Below, one piece after another: positions 35,679-45,682 of a stretch of 54,641 nt of DNA. This DNA comes from Ignavibacteriales bacterium. GTDB lineage: Bacteria; Bacteroidota; Ignavibacteria; Ignavibacteriales; Ignavibacteriaceae. Position numbers and translations under genes: made by a program. Location: positions 1 through 54,641 of the forward strand of contig JACPGF010000162.1 in assembly GCA_016182615.1 (NCBI GenBank), written 5' to 3'. How positions within the stretch are numbered: the stretch's first letter is position 1; every line of letters starts with the position of its first letter. The notes beneath the pieces are model-generated. The model did no database searches and was not told the DNA's origin. It worked only from the letters and a program-made list of their open reading frames with translations.

Positions 35679-36068
35679 ATGTCCGAAAAAATTAAAGTAT
35701 CCGCAACATTTCCGGTTAGTGCAGAGCGTATTTACACTGCATGGTTGAAGAGTAAAGAACACACTGCCATGACGGGCGACAAGGCAACGGCATCGAAGCA
35801 AAAGGGAAAACCATTCACTGCAGGTGATGGCTATATAAGCGGCATTAATGTAAAGCTGACACCGTTTACAGAAATCGTGCAAAGCTGGCGCTCAACCGAA
35901 TTCCCGAAAAAAGCACAAGACTCGACCCTGACCGTTACTTTGGAGAGTGTTGAAAAGGGAACAAAAGTCACCGTATCACACACGGATATTCCCGATGGCT
36001 CGGGTGAGGCCTACAAAAAGGGCTGGAAAGAGTTTTACTTCAAACCGATGAAGGCGTATTTCAAGTAG
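35679..36068 (+). CDS. SRPBCC/AHSA1-family protein
   Basis: A 129-residue soluble protein of the START/Bet v1 fold. The pattern KIKVSATFPVSAERIYTAWL, then TGDKATAS, FTAGDGYISGINVKLTPFTE and IVQSWRSTEFP with a closing helix GWKEFYFKPMKAYF is the AHSA1 (activator of Hsp90 ATPase-like) type. Many bacterial members are of unknown ligand. Ribosome site AAAGGA lies 8 bases before the ATG. Followed by a strong terminator facing the convergent asparaginase gene. Confidence 0.92.
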   Translation: MSEKIKVSATFPVSAERIYTAWLKSKEHTAMTGDKATASKQKGKPFTAGDGYISGINVKLTPFTEIVQSWRSTEFPKKAQDSTLTVTLESVEKGTKVTVSHTDIPDGSGEAYKKGWKEFYFKPMKAYFK

Positions 36069-36078
36069 TGGAGATAGT

Positions 36079-36112
36079 GCGGCAGGTTAAAAGACCTGCC
36101 GCTAATTTTTTA
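36079..36112. terminator. Terminator after the AHSA1 gene
   Basis: GCGGCAGGT (36079-36087), loop of six, ACCTGCCGC (36094-36102), then TAATTTTTT. Nine perfect stem pairs. Confidence 0.88.
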
Positions 36113-36154
36113 TATGTCATATTGGGAAAATCTATAAAAAGAGAATACTCCAGT

Positions 36155-37129
36155 TTACTCCTCAAACATGTGCTTCAATTCTTTTTTATCGGTTGTTATG
36201 CCCAGCGCGATTATAAGCTTAATACGTGCTTTTTGCCCATTCAGATAATCAGAAAACATTACCCCGAGCTTGTGCAGCCACTTGCCGGCACCAGGGTAGC
36301 CGTAAATGTCCAGCGTTTCACCGGCGGGGCAGCGGCTGACAAGAACAACAGGCACATTCTTTTCAATGGCGTACTTTATTCCCTCAAAGGCAGGAGGGGG
36401 TACGTTGCCAACACCCATAGCCTCAACTACCAGCCCTTCGGCACCGCTGTCAACGGCAAAACGGAAAAACTTCGCATCCATTCCGGCATAACATTTTATC
36501 AGGTCAACATTGGGATTGATAACCGTTACCGGGTAAGACTCAAGCCTCCGTGGAAGACGGTTGTAGATTATCTTGCCTTTTTGTACAAAGCCCAAGGAAC
36601 CAAAATCGAGGCTGGCAAAGGTTTCAATGTCCTCTGTATGGGTTTTTGTTACTTCGCTTGCCGCGTTTATTTCTCCATTTAAACAAACCAGCACGCCAAT
36701 ACCACGGCTGTTCTGGCTCAGGCAAATATGAATGGAGTCCATCAGGTTGCGGGGCCCGTCCCAGTCCGGTTCGGAACTGTTTTTCATCGATCCGGTAAGG
36801 ACGATGGGAACATCAGTCTGCACGGCAAGGTCTAAAAAATATGCTGTTTCTTCAAGGGTGTCTGTGCCATGCGTAATTACAATGCCGTGGTAAATTCCGG
36901 CTGCTAAAAATTCTTCGACTTTGTTTGCAAGGGTAAGCATCAGGGGCGGTACCATGTGCGGGCCGGGATACTTGCCAAAATCATACACTTCAACTTCCGC
37001 GAGGTTTTTTGCCTGTGGAATAAGCTCTATAAGCTCGTTACCCGAGAAGTGCGGTACCGCGGCACCGGTTGCCGTGTCTATCTTCATAGAAAATGTGCCG
37101 CCGGTAAAGATGATGAGTATTTTTTTCAT
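36155..37129 (-). CDS. L-asparaginase
   Basis: A 324-residue amidohydrolase that converts asparagine to aspartate and ammonia. Start MKKILIIFTGGTFSM at 37129; an ATG 36 bp further upstream would add 12 unconserved residues. The first catalytic Thr lies in TGGTFSM, the second in the ITHGTDTLEETAY motif, and the Ser/Asp region in LTGSMKNSSEPDWDGPRN. No signal peptide, so a cytoplasmic type I enzyme is likely. It is convergent with the AHSA1 gene and divergent from the lipoprotein gene. Confidence 0.95.
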   Translation of the reverse strand: MKKILIIFTGGTFSMKIDTATGAAVPHFSGNELIELIPQAKNLAEVEVYDFGKYPGPHMVPPLMLTLANKVEEFLAAGIYHGIVITHGTDTLEETAYFLDLAVQTDVPIVLTGSMKNSSEPDWDGPRNLMDSIHICLSQNSRGIGVLVCLNGEINAASEVTKTHTEDIETFASLDFGSLGFVQKGKIIYNRLPRRLESYPVTVINPNVDLIKCYAGMDAKFFRFAVDSGAEGLVVEAMGVGNVPPPAFEGIKYAIEKNVPVVLVSRCPAGETLDIYGYPGAGKWLHKLGVMFSDYLNGQKARIKLIIALGITTDKKELKHMFEE

Positions 37130-37620
37130 AACATTGTGCCTGATAATCTTTTGAAAAATGTCCATTGCTGCTGTTTCAACTCGCGTACTTTGCTGTTAAT
37201 TATAATAAAACCGCAATGGTGCAAAGTAAAACACAAAGGTACGCAAAAAAGAGAGAATTCGCTTCTGCCTTAGTCACGCTATTTTTTGCTATTTTTTGTT
37301 TGTGCTTTGCAAGCCAAACAAACTATTAAAGATTAAGGAAAACTCTCCTGAAAAAAATTACAGCCGCCCGGCACCGCTTGATGGCTCCCAAACTCTGCCG
37401 ATAGTTTTTCCACATATAAATAGTCAACAAGTACGGGTCATTTTCCTGCTGCTCGATACCAACTGTTTGTGTACTATTTACTGGACACAATGTTAGATAA
37501 TTAGTCCAATTTTGCCGTAACGGCTTGCAAAAAAGACTGTTAATAGTATATAAAGGGGTTATATAAATGGCACAGCAGTTGCAATACTAAGGATGTAACA
37601 ATATTTAAAAGGATACATCC
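37130..37620. other. Divergent promoter region, no gene
   Basis: About 490 AT-rich bases between divergent genes. No coding frame with support. The part just before 37621 (TAATAGTATATAAAGG around 37540-37556) is a plausible promoter, and AAAGGA precedes the lipoprotein ATG. Confidence 0.4.
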
Positions 37621-38427
37621 ATGAAAAAGCTCTTATTAACACTCGGTTTTATTTCGATCCTGTTTTTTACGGGATGTGATGAAAAAGATCATTTGTTTTC
37701 ACCGGATTACACTCCTCCAGCAGTACCCAGGAACGTGATGGTGCTTACCGGTGACCAGTACGCGGAAGTAAGCTGGATATCGAACCGTGAAAATGATCTT
37801 GACGGCTATAATGTTTATGTTAGTGACAGCTACAAAGGCAAATACACCCTAATTGCCACTACCCGCAGTACGTATTTTAATGATAACTATATCCGTAACG
37901 GGAGAAGATACTATTACGCCATTACCGCGTTTGATTATGACGGTAACGAAAGCGGGCTGAGCTATGAAAATGTTTACGCGGCTCCTAGACCTGAAGGGTT
38001 TAATGTAAGCTTAACGGATTTTAACGTGTCACCTAATAATGCAGGCTACGATTTTTCGAACTATAGCGTTGTTAATTACCTGAGTACAAGCTGTGACTTC
38101 TATTTTGAAATTTACCAGGGGAAATACTATTTGGTTGTAAGTACCGATACCGATATACAGGACATGGGATCAACCCGTGATATCTATGACATAACCTATG
38201 CACCTGAAACCGGGTGGTCTTCTACCAAAGACGCACTTGTTAGAACCGGCCACACCTATGTTATTTGGACTTGGGATAACCACTATGCAAAAGTACGCGT
38301 CCGTTCAATAACACAGGACAGAGTTGTTTTTGACTGGGCTTATCAACTGATAGAAGGCGAACCGGTAATGAAACCCGGATCAAAAAATGGAACGCGGACT
38401 GCAGAAGCCGCAGTTCACAGCCGCTGA
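37621..38427 (+). CDS. Lipoprotein with fibronectin type III domain
   Basis: A 268-residue protein. Lipoprotein signal MKKLLLTLGFISILFFTGCD with the lipid-attached Cys19. Residues about 33-120 are an FN3 domain (PAVPRNVMVLTGDQYAEVSW, then DLDGYNVYVSD and YYYAITAFDYDGNESG). The C-terminal part (about 125-250) is beta-rich and not recognised. Likely anchored in the outer membrane; role unknown. The gene is monocistronic or leads into the DUF4783 gene 130 bp on. Confidence 0.88.
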   Translation: MKKLLLTLGFISILFFTGCDEKDHLFSPDYTPPAVPRNVMVLTGDQYAEVSWISNRENDLDGYNVYVSDSYKGKYTLIATTRSTYFNDNYIRNGRRYYYAITAFDYDGNESGLSYENVYAAPRPEGFNVSLTDFNVSPNNAGYDFSNYSVVNYLSTSCDFYFEIYQGKYYLVVSTDTDIQDMGSTRDIYDITYAPETGWSSTKDALVRTGHTYVIWTWDNHYAKVRVRSITQDRVVFDWAYQLIEGEPVMKPGSKNGTRTAEAAVHSR

Positions 38428-38560
38428 TAAGAACGTTTTTTGATAACTGAAAATAGCGTAATTTGCAAAATAAAATCTTCCGGATTTTCCAAGCAAAAAA
38501 ATACAGAACCGGAAAAAGATAAAAAATTAAAAAGGCGCGTTAGAGTTATCGCAGAATAAA

Positions 38561-38989
38561 ATGAAAAGTAAATTTTTTTTATGGATGTTTGTTGTTGAGT
38601 TGTTTAGTGTTTCGCTTTGGGCGGTTCCGGCTTTACAAAGCCAGCAGCCGCCTGCGGCGGAACAGGTTTTTGCTTCAATCGAGCAGGGGATGTCAAGCGG
38701 GGATATTTCAGGATTCGCGGACTATTTTTCGAATCAGGCATACCTGAGCTTATCAGGCGGATATAATGGCTATTGCAGCGCCAGCCAAGCCTTTTACATT
38801 TTACAGAATTACTTAAAACTTCATCAGCCGGTACAATTTAAATTTACCACCATCAACACCACGCAGTCTCCTTACTCTACCGGTGTTTATACCTACGAGA
38901 TGAAAAACAAGCGGGGTACTTCACAGGTTTTTATTTCCCTCAGGTTCTCTAACAACAAGTGGTTCATTTCACAATTTACCATACGATGA
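38561..38989 (+). CDS. DUF4783-type secreted NTF2-like protein
   Basis: A 142-residue protein with a signal peptide (MKSKFFLWMFVVELFSVSLW). The pattern VFASIEQGMSSGDISGFADYFS, then SQAFYILQNYLKLHQPVQFKF and KRGTSQVFISLRFSNNKWFI, is the DUF4783 pattern of Bacteroidota, a small NTF2-like fold. Its stop TGA overlaps the ATG of the large kinase gene (ATGA), so the pair is translationally coupled. Confidence 0.9.
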   Translation: MKSKFFLWMFVVELFSVSLWAVPALQSQQPPAAEQVFASIEQGMSSGDISGFADYFSNQAYLSLSGGYNGYCSASQAFYILQNYLKLHQPVQFKFTTINTTQSPYSTGVYTYEMKNKRGTSQVFISLRFSNNKWFISQFTIR

Positions 38990-41900
38990 TAAATTTCCGT
39001 TACCTGCTACGCGGCACAAGGCGTTATACACTTGCAGCCGTCTTTATCGTCTTTTCCATTTTTTTACTCGGTATTATTTCCAGCCGCATGATTGCCTCGA
39101 AAAAGGAACACAGCCAGACTATTATGGATGCGCGGAACAACGAAACCGCTGGAGAAATTAAAGCCTTGTTCAAAGAGCGCGAGCAGCTATTGTTACAAAA
39201 GCACAAGCGGTTTACCGGGGCCTACACACGAGCGATACAGAAAAGAAAAACTGCCGGTCAAAAGCTGTGGGGTACATCGGAAGAAAAAGGGATCTGCTAT
39301 GAAGTGTTACAGAAGGATAGTATAGTTGCATGGCAAATAGATGCGCCTCTGCTGAAGGAAGCTGACGCAGCATATACCGATGGAAGGTTCTTTTTTTACC
39401 GTTCACCGCTGCGTGTTTACGGGCTTGCCGCCACCAAAAAAGTGTTTGAAAAAGATACTCTGCTCCTAGTAACCGGTCTGCTTTTTGAAGAAAAAAGCAT
39501 ACAGGAAAACAAAGAGTTAAGCAGTGTATCCTTTCAGGCTTTCCTTGAAGATAAATTTACTACTGAAATAATAATCGACTACACGCCGTACAAGCAGCCT
39601 ACCCGCGATGGAAGATATTTTGTTACTCCGCTTGAAAATGAATCAGGTAATAAAGTCGGGCAAATTACCTCGAAGCGTATTTCGATTAATAACGACATTG
39701 AGGCGCTTGCAAAAACCACGGCAAATATGCAGGGGATACTGATTGTTGCCGGTTTTATCCTGATGGGATTCGCCATGTCGGGCGATTTTAAATCCTTCCG
39801 CTATCCTGTATTAAAGCCGTTTTTATATACTATCTACTTCGTGGTTTTCCGTGTTTTATTATTTAAGCTTAATTTTCCTTCTTCACTGTTTACCGGTGAA
39901 TTGATTGAGCCCGCTGGTTTCGCGTCGCAGCTTGGCGGCGGTATAGTAAAGTCCCCGGTTGAATTTTTTATTACAACTTCCTTTTTCTTTATTTGTTCGG
40001 TTTACGCTTTTTTTAGTTTTGGTAAATTGATAGACGGGTACAAGCCGCACTTGTTCAAACGGGCAGGCTATATATTTTACAGTGCTATCCCACTTTACCT
40101 GCTTGTTGTTTTTGCCTCCCTGCGCGGCATTGCAGCATCGGTTAAAAGTGTTATTAACGATTCGACATTTAGATATTTTAACGAGCCGGTAATTATCCCT
40201 TCGCTGCCGCAACTGATAATGATAACCGGGGTATTGATTCTTGTTACCGCGGTATTACTGTTGCTCGCGGTAATATTCAGGATACATCTGCGGTTCGCCC
40301 CGTCATCACAAAAAGGGAGTATCCTTTGGTTCGTGTTCTTCGAGTTTATCATTTCACTTTCACTCGGCGCGATATTTATTAAAGTGCAGAACGAGCCGTT
40401 AATAACGTACCCGGTGTTCGCGGTGTTTATCTTTTTACTGCATGTGCTTTTTTATGTATCGGTAAACAGGCACTTGGCACTGCTGCAAATGGTACTAATC
40501 TGCGGGCTGTTCGGTTCGGTTATTGGTGTTGCCCTGCTGAATTATTTTAACAGCGGTCTGGAGCGGGACTCGCTAAAGACAACCATTGCCGAGATAAACC
40601 GCCCGGGAATGGAGTTCTTGCAATTTCTTGCTGTTGAGGCGCTCAGCCGTGCAGAAAATAATGCAGAGCTTGCCGATGCACTAAACAACAAAGGCAAGGC
40701 ACTTGACGCCGAGACATACCTGATATGGAATGCCTCAGCCCTCAAACAGGAACGTGTGCAATCTTCGCTGTGGCTGCTTGACCGCAGCAAAGATGTCGTT
40801 GGCAGCTTTTCAACCGGCGATTCAGCCATGCAACAGGTACCAAAAAAATTTGTAGCTCTTGCAGGCAGGAACACTATCATTGAGCCGACAGGCATTAATA
40901 ATAACAATGGCTCAATAAATATTTCAGGTATCGCTCCGGTAACCGATGATGGCGTACTTTTAGGCTACCTGCTTGTTTCAATTGCATACAAACAAGGTAT
41001 GCTCATCGAGCAGAATGTTTCAGACTTGTTCAAAAGTTCTCCACCGTTAATAAACAACCTGCTCTCTCCGGCTGACTTGAACATTTTTTCTGTTAAGGAC
41101 GGGGACGCTGAGAATATATCGGGCGATTTCTATCCCACGCTTTTGCAGGTAGAAGCGCTGCACGCGGGTACGGTTAAGGGGCAGGGCGAAGTTTGGACGG
41201 AGTTCATTTTTAATGATGAAAATTATGTTGTTTACGCGCAGCAAACTAACGATGGAAAAGAAGGCTCTCTCATAGCAGTCGCGTTAAAAGAAAAGAAACT
41301 CGAATGGAGCTTTTTTAATTTTTTCAAATTGTTTACCGTGCACGCGTTCATCATTTTTGTTATAGCCGGGTGCAGCAGCCTTATAACCATATTCCGCAGG
41401 CGCTCGTTGTTTATCACCTTCAGGATGCAGCTTCTGTCGGGCTTCCTGCTGGTTTCAATTGTTCCGGTAATTGCTTTGGCTGTGTTTAACCGTTACGCGA
41501 CGTATGAAAAATCAAAAATATCAATCCGCGCCGCGCTGCAAGCCAACATGGCGGCCGTTGAAAAGCAGACGGCACAGTTGCCGTTACACCTGCTTAAAGA
41601 GCAAAGCGCTAAAATCGTTCTTGAAAAAAGCGGTATCTATTGCAACGTGTACGAAGCTAATAAGCTGACTTCATCGGCAATGCCCTATTTATATTCAACC
41701 GGAATTTTACCCGCGTTTTTACCGTATGATGCAGACTACAATATGAACAAGTCGGGTCTGAAGGAATATTTTTCTTCCGGTGAGTATGGCGGTAAAGAAT
41801 ACTTCTCGCTGTATAAAAAAATTAAGAACAACGGCCGGGTGTATATTGTCGAGGCCAACAGCCTCATCAATCCGGTACCGGGACAGTACTCTCCCGTTGA

Positions 41901-42816
41901 GGTTGATGTTTTTCTGTTCGGCATTTATTCGCTCGCGGTTATTATCGTTATCGGTTTTAGCAGTGTTATTGCCAACCGTATCGCATCACCGGTTAAGCAA
42001 TTAACGTTAGCAACGCGGTCTGTTGCCCATGGCGATTTAAGTGTTAAACTGCCCAACACCGCGTATGGTGAAATGAAAGAATTAATGAACGGCTTTAATA
42101 CCATGACCGATGAACTGCAGCGCAATCAGGCAGAGCTAGCCAATCTGGAGCGTGAAGCAGCGTGGAAAGAATTTGCAAGGCAGGTAGCACACGAGATTAA
42201 AAATCCGCTAACGCCGATGAAACTTACCATGCAGCAGCTAGTCGCGGCATATAAAGATAAGTCGCCGAAGTTCGACATGATTTTTGAGAAAGTGTCGGCA
42301 ACTGTTTTACATCAGATAGAGACACTTAACGCGATAGCATCGGAATTTTCACACTTTGCCCGCATGCCGGTAATGAACATTGAAAAGATTGATATTATTC
42401 CCATTATTCTTGAGAGTGTAACCCTGTTCCAGAACGAGAAGATAGCGATACAATTTCAAGAAAATACTCTCACAAGTCTTATACTGCTTGGTGATGCTTC
42501 TCATTTCAGACGGATGTTTATCAATTTTTTCAGGAACTCTATACAGGCAGGCGCAGCACAAATTACCATTAACGTTGAAACGGCTGGCGGAATAAAAATT
42601 ACTATAACCGATGACGGGCATGGCATTACTCCCGGCAATGAGCAGAAAATATTCGAATCGAATTTCACCACCAAATCGGCTGGTATGGGTCTTGGGTTAA
42701 AACTCTCCAAGCGTTTTGTTGAAAGCTTAGGGGGCACAATTACCCTGAAGCAAACAGAACAGGCAGGGGCAAGCTTTGTTATTTCCCTTCCCTTTGACCA
42801 GACTATACAGAATTAA
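38986..42816 (+). CDS. Very large NtrY-like sensor histidine kinase
   Basis: A 1276-residue protein from the ATG at 38986; an in-frame TTG at 38959 is less likely because it lies inside the DUF4783 gene. One helix near residue 20, then a periplasmic domain, then a block of seven or more helices (about residues 245-530), a second extracytoplasmic domain, helices near 790-840, another periplasmic stretch, a helix near 985, HAMP (NRIASPVKQLTLATRSVAHG), and the kinase core: His in FARQVAHEIKNPLTPM, N-box NFFRNSIQAG, DDGHGITPGNEQKIFES and GMGLGLKLSKRF. The H-box is of the NtrY kind. The response partner is not adjacent. Signal unknown; the DUF4783 partner may help sense it. Confidence 0.92.
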   Translation: MINFRYLLRGTRRYTLAAVFIVFSIFLLGIISSRMIASKKEHSQTIMDARNNETAGEIKALFKEREQLLLQKHKRFTGAYTRAIQKRKTAGQKLWGTSEEKGICYEVLQKDSIVAWQIDAPLLKEADAAYTDGRFFFYRSPLRVYGLAATKKVFEKDTLLLVTGLLFEEKSIQENKELSSVSFQAFLEDKFTTEIIIDYTPYKQPTRDGRYFVTPLENESGNKVGQITSKRISINNDIEALAKTTANMQGILIVAGFILMGFAMSGDFKSFRYPVLKPFLYTIYFVVFRVLLFKLNFPSSLFTGELIEPAGFASQLGGGIVKSPVEFFITTSFFFICSVYAFFSFGKLIDGYKPHLFKRAGYIFYSAIPLYLLVVFASLRGIAASVKSVINDSTFRYFNEPVIIPSLPQLIMITGVLILVTAVLLLLAVIFRIHLRFAPSSQKGSILWFVFFEFIISLSLGAIFIKVQNEPLITYPVFAVFIFLLHVLFYVSVNRHLALLQMVLICGLFGSVIGVALLNYFNSGLERDSLKTTIAEINRPGMEFLQFLAVEALSRAENNAELADALNNKGKALDAETYLIWNASALKQERVQSSLWLLDRSKDVVGSFSTGDSAMQQVPKKFVALAGRNTIIEPTGINNNNGSINISGIAPVTDDGVLLGYLLVSIAYKQGMLIEQNVSDLFKSSPPLINNLLSPADLNIFSVKDGDAENISGDFYPTLLQVEALHAGTVKGQGEVWTEFIFNDENYVVYAQQTNDGKEGSLIAVALKEKKLEWSFFNFFKLFTVHAFIIFVIAGCSSLITIFRRRSLFITFRMQLLSGFLLVSIVPVIALAVFNRYATYEKSKISIRAALQANMAAVEKQTAQLPLHLLKEQSAKIVLEKSGIYCNVYEANKLTSSAMPYLYSTGILPAFLPYDADYNMNKSGLKEYFSSGEYGGKEYFSLYKKIKNNGRVYIVEANSLINPVPGQYSPVEVDVFLFGIYSLAVIIVIGFSSVIANRIASPVKQLTLATRSVAHGDLSVKLPNTAYGEMKELMNGFNTMTDELQRNQAELANLEREAAWKEFARQVAHEIKNPLTPMKLTMQQLVAAYKDKSPKFDMIFEKVSATVLHQIETLNAIASEFSHFARMPVMNIEKIDIIPIILESVTLFQNEKIAIQFQENTLTSLILLGDASHFRRMFINFFRNSIQAGAAQITINVETAGGIKITITDDGHGITPGNEQKIFESNFTTKSAGMGLGLKLSKRFVESLGGTITLKQTEQAGASFVISLPFDQTIQN

Positions 42817-42978
42817 AGATTGTTACCACAATCCCCAAATTATTGTTAACCAGAGCCACTCTTTCCGCCATGTAAGGGTGGTCTATTTGTAACACACCGG
42901 AACGAGGCTGATGGCGTTCCGTAGGGATGTACCCACTGGGGGTTGCTCTAGTTGTTGCTTTATACAACCATGAATAAC

Positions 42979-43284
42979 TGTCTGAACCGTGATTTTCAGG
43001 ATTAACAGGATTTTCAGAATTTTAATTCGGATATATTCCAAACCGGCAAACAATTCATCCCTAAATTTTTTTCCTGTTAATCCTGCAAATCCTGTAAATT
43101 CCATCTAACTCGTTAAAAATTTAGCAAAATGAGTTGTTCGCGAAGAATTAAGTTTTCTTTGTAGCTATCTTTGCGCTCACTTTGCGCCTTTGCGGTTAAG
43201 TGTAGCGAGGAACTTTTGCTTACCACAAGGTTAGCCTTTTATTACTACTTCGGCAAGCGTTGTATTGGAATCATGGTTCAGACA
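42979..43284. repeat. Inverted-repeat element in the kinase-ppk gap
   Basis: TGTCTGAACCGTGATT (42979-42994) is inverted as AATCATGGTTCAGACA (43269-43284). Inside, CAGGATTAACAGGATT and CCTGTTAATCCTGCAAATCC (about 43072-43091) pair as a second arm. This is the well-known kind of dispersed intergenic repeat in Bacteroidota. A piece resembling CTTTGCGCCTTTGCGGTTAAG lies at about 43180-43200. No gene in 42817-43482. Confidence 0.6.
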
Positions 43285-43482
43285 ATTTCCTAAATCGTCA
43301 CCCCTTCTGGCAAATAATAAAACCAAATGATTTGAATTGTAAACATTAATTTTTCCAGACAATTATTTTACCTTGGTTATTGAACCGCGTTCCCCCCGAT
43401 AATTGGTGTTAATCATATATATTATAGTAATATTTTAGTATATTATTAGCTTATTCGGTTTTATGTATCAACGCAAAAAATT

Positions 43483-45606
43483 ATGTCAGTAAAAGAAATA
43501 ACTAAAAAATATAATAACCCTGCAAATTTTATCAACCGCGAAACAAGCTGGATAGAATTTAACAAGCGCGTGCTTGAAGAAGCACTAAACCCTGAACTGC
43601 CGCTGCTTGAAAAGATTAAATTCTTGTCAATCTTTTCATCGAACCTTGACGAATTTTACATGATCCGGCTTTCGGGTATTAAAGAGCAAATACACGCAGG
43701 CTTTTCAGAACCTACAATAGATGGACTGACCCCGATAGAACAAATGAAGATCGTGGATAGGAACCTGCGCCCGATGATAGAGGAGTGCCAAAGCCTGTGG
43801 AAATACACTATTGTCCCTGAATTACGCAATAACGGCGTGTTTATTTACACGAAAGATGATTTGGAAGAAGAAGACAGGGCTTCACTGAATGATTATTTTA
43901 AACGGGAAATTTTTCCCGTATTAACCCCATTGGCATTCGATCCGGGCCGGCCATTCCCATATATATCAAATCTTTCACTCAGCCTTGCAATACAAGTCCG
44001 CAGCCCAAAAGGCGAAGAACATTTTGCACGGGTTAAAGTGCCAAATTCACTCCCGCGCTTACTGCGCTTTGATACGTTAAGCCCGTCAGGAAAAAATAAC
44101 AGTCTCGAAGGGCCATTCAAATTTATATGGCTGGGTGATGTAATAAAAATGAACCTGCAGCTTCTGTTTCCGAAAATGGAAGTTATCAGGGCTCACCGTT
44201 TTCGTATCACCAGAGATTGCGACATCGAGATACAAGAAGATGAAGCCGATGACTTACTTACTGTTATTGAAGAAAACATCAGGCAGCGCAAGTTTGGCAG
44301 TGTTGTCCGCCTGGAAGTTGAAAAAGAGATGCCCGAGTATCTTATCAATACTCTTATCGAAAATCTTGAGATTACCCGTGATGATGTGAACATTATTGAC
44401 GGGCCGCTGGCCTTAAGCAATGTTATTTTATTATACGGGCTGCCGCTTCATCAGTTAAAGGAAAAACCTTTCCTGCCGGTAGTGCCAAAAGTATTTGAGG
44501 CAGAAGATGATTTCTTTTCGACAATACGCGAACGTGATGTTATGCTGCATCATCCTTACGACTCGTTTTCTCCGGTTATTGAATTTATCAAACAGGCTTC
44601 GATGGATCCCGATGTACTGGCAATAAAACAAACCCTTTACCGTGTTGGGCCTAACAGCCCGGTAGTAAAGTATCTTATAGAAGCTGCTGAACGGGGGAAA
44701 CAGGTTGCCGTGTTAGTTGAACTGAAGGCCCGCTTTGATGAAGAAAACAATATTTTCTGGGCAAGGGAACTTGAAAAAGTGGGTGCCCATGTTGTATATG
44801 GTTTGGTGGGATTAAAAACCCATGCTAAAATGACATTGGTAGTTCGCAGGGAATTGGACGGTTTGCGGAGATACGTGCATGTTGCGACAGGCAACTATAA
44901 TGCGGCAACAGCAAAAATCTACACGGATATGGGATTGTTTACCACAAATCCTGAAATATGTGATGATGTCACCAATATTTTTAATTATCTTACCGGATAC
45001 TCGAAACAGAGCGAATTTAACAAACTGTTTGTTGCTCCTATTAATCTCAGAGAATCGGTTTCCGAACTCATCCTAAGAGAAATACACAACGCGCGGGAGG
45101 GTAAAACAGGCCGCATTATCATGAAAATGAATGCGCTCGTGGATCCGGTGATTATCAGTCTTTTATACGAAGCATCAGCCGTAGGTGTGCAGGTTGACCT
45201 GATTATACGCGGTATTTGTTCTCTTATAGCTGGCAAACCGGGGTTAAGTGATAACATCCGTGTCCGTAGTATCGTTGGACGTTTTCTTGAACATAGCCGG
45301 ATACTATATTTTTACAACGACGGCAGCGAGGATGTTTTTCTGACAAGTGCCGATATGATGCAGAGAAATCTTGACCGCAGAGTGGAGATTGCTTTCCCGG
45401 TGCTTGACCGCGAAACGAAGCGGCAGTTAATAAACATTGTCTTAAAAGTGTATTTGCTCGATAACCAGAAAGCGCACATCCTGCAGCCCGATGGTGTTTA
45501 TTCCCACATAGAAAAAGAAGAAGACCAAAAACCGCTCAATTCGCAGGACTGGTTCATGGGACACTGCACCAAGGTGTTTAAGAAACACAACTACAAGGTT
45601 AAGTAA
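43483..45606 (+). CDS. ppk1: Polyphosphate kinase 1
   Basis: A 707-residue enzyme that makes inorganic polyphosphate from ATP. N-terminal domain FINRETSWIEFNKRVLEEAL, SNLDEFYMIRLSG; middle section RPFPYISNLSLSLA; catalytic parts VHVATGNYNAATAKIYTDMG (phospho-accepting His) and FLEHSRILYF...VFLTSADMMQRNLDRRVE (second His). The motif order and length match the family. A monocistronic gene between repeat-containing gaps; no pho box was identified. Confidence 0.97.
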   Translation: MSVKEITKKYNNPANFINRETSWIEFNKRVLEEALNPELPLLEKIKFLSIFSSNLDEFYMIRLSGIKEQIHAGFSEPTIDGLTPIEQMKIVDRNLRPMIEECQSLWKYTIVPELRNNGVFIYTKDDLEEEDRASLNDYFKREIFPVLTPLAFDPGRPFPYISNLSLSLAIQVRSPKGEEHFARVKVPNSLPRLLRFDTLSPSGKNNSLEGPFKFIWLGDVIKMNLQLLFPKMEVIRAHRFRITRDCDIEIQEDEADDLLTVIEENIRQRKFGSVVRLEVEKEMPEYLINTLIENLEITRDDVNIIDGPLALSNVILLYGLPLHQLKEKPFLPVVPKVFEAEDDFFSTIRERDVMLHHPYDSFSPVIEFIKQASMDPDVLAIKQTLYRVGPNSPVVKYLIEAAERGKQVAVLVELKARFDEENNIFWARELEKVGAHVVYGLVGLKTHAKMTLVVRRELDGLRRYVHVATGNYNAATAKIYTDMGLFTTNPEICDDVTNIFNYLTGYSKQSEFNKLFVAPINLRESVSELILREIHNAREGKTGRIIMKMNALVDPVIISLLYEASAVGVQVDLIIRGICSLIAGKPGLSDNIRVRSIVGRFLEHSRILYFYNDGSEDVFLTSADMMQRNLDRRVEIAFPVLDRETKRQLINIVLKVYLLDNQKAHILQPDGVYSHIEKEEDQKPLNSQDWFMGHCTKVFKKHNYKVK

Positions 45607-45682
45607 TGAAGAATGAATAATTAATAATGAATAGTGAGCTGCAAAAAACATAGTTATTCTGTTGTTAAATACACTAATATTT

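Noticed and set aside
36068-36682. 204-codon plus-strand frame over the asparaginase gene
   Set aside because: Antisense shadow of a strongly supported asparaginase.
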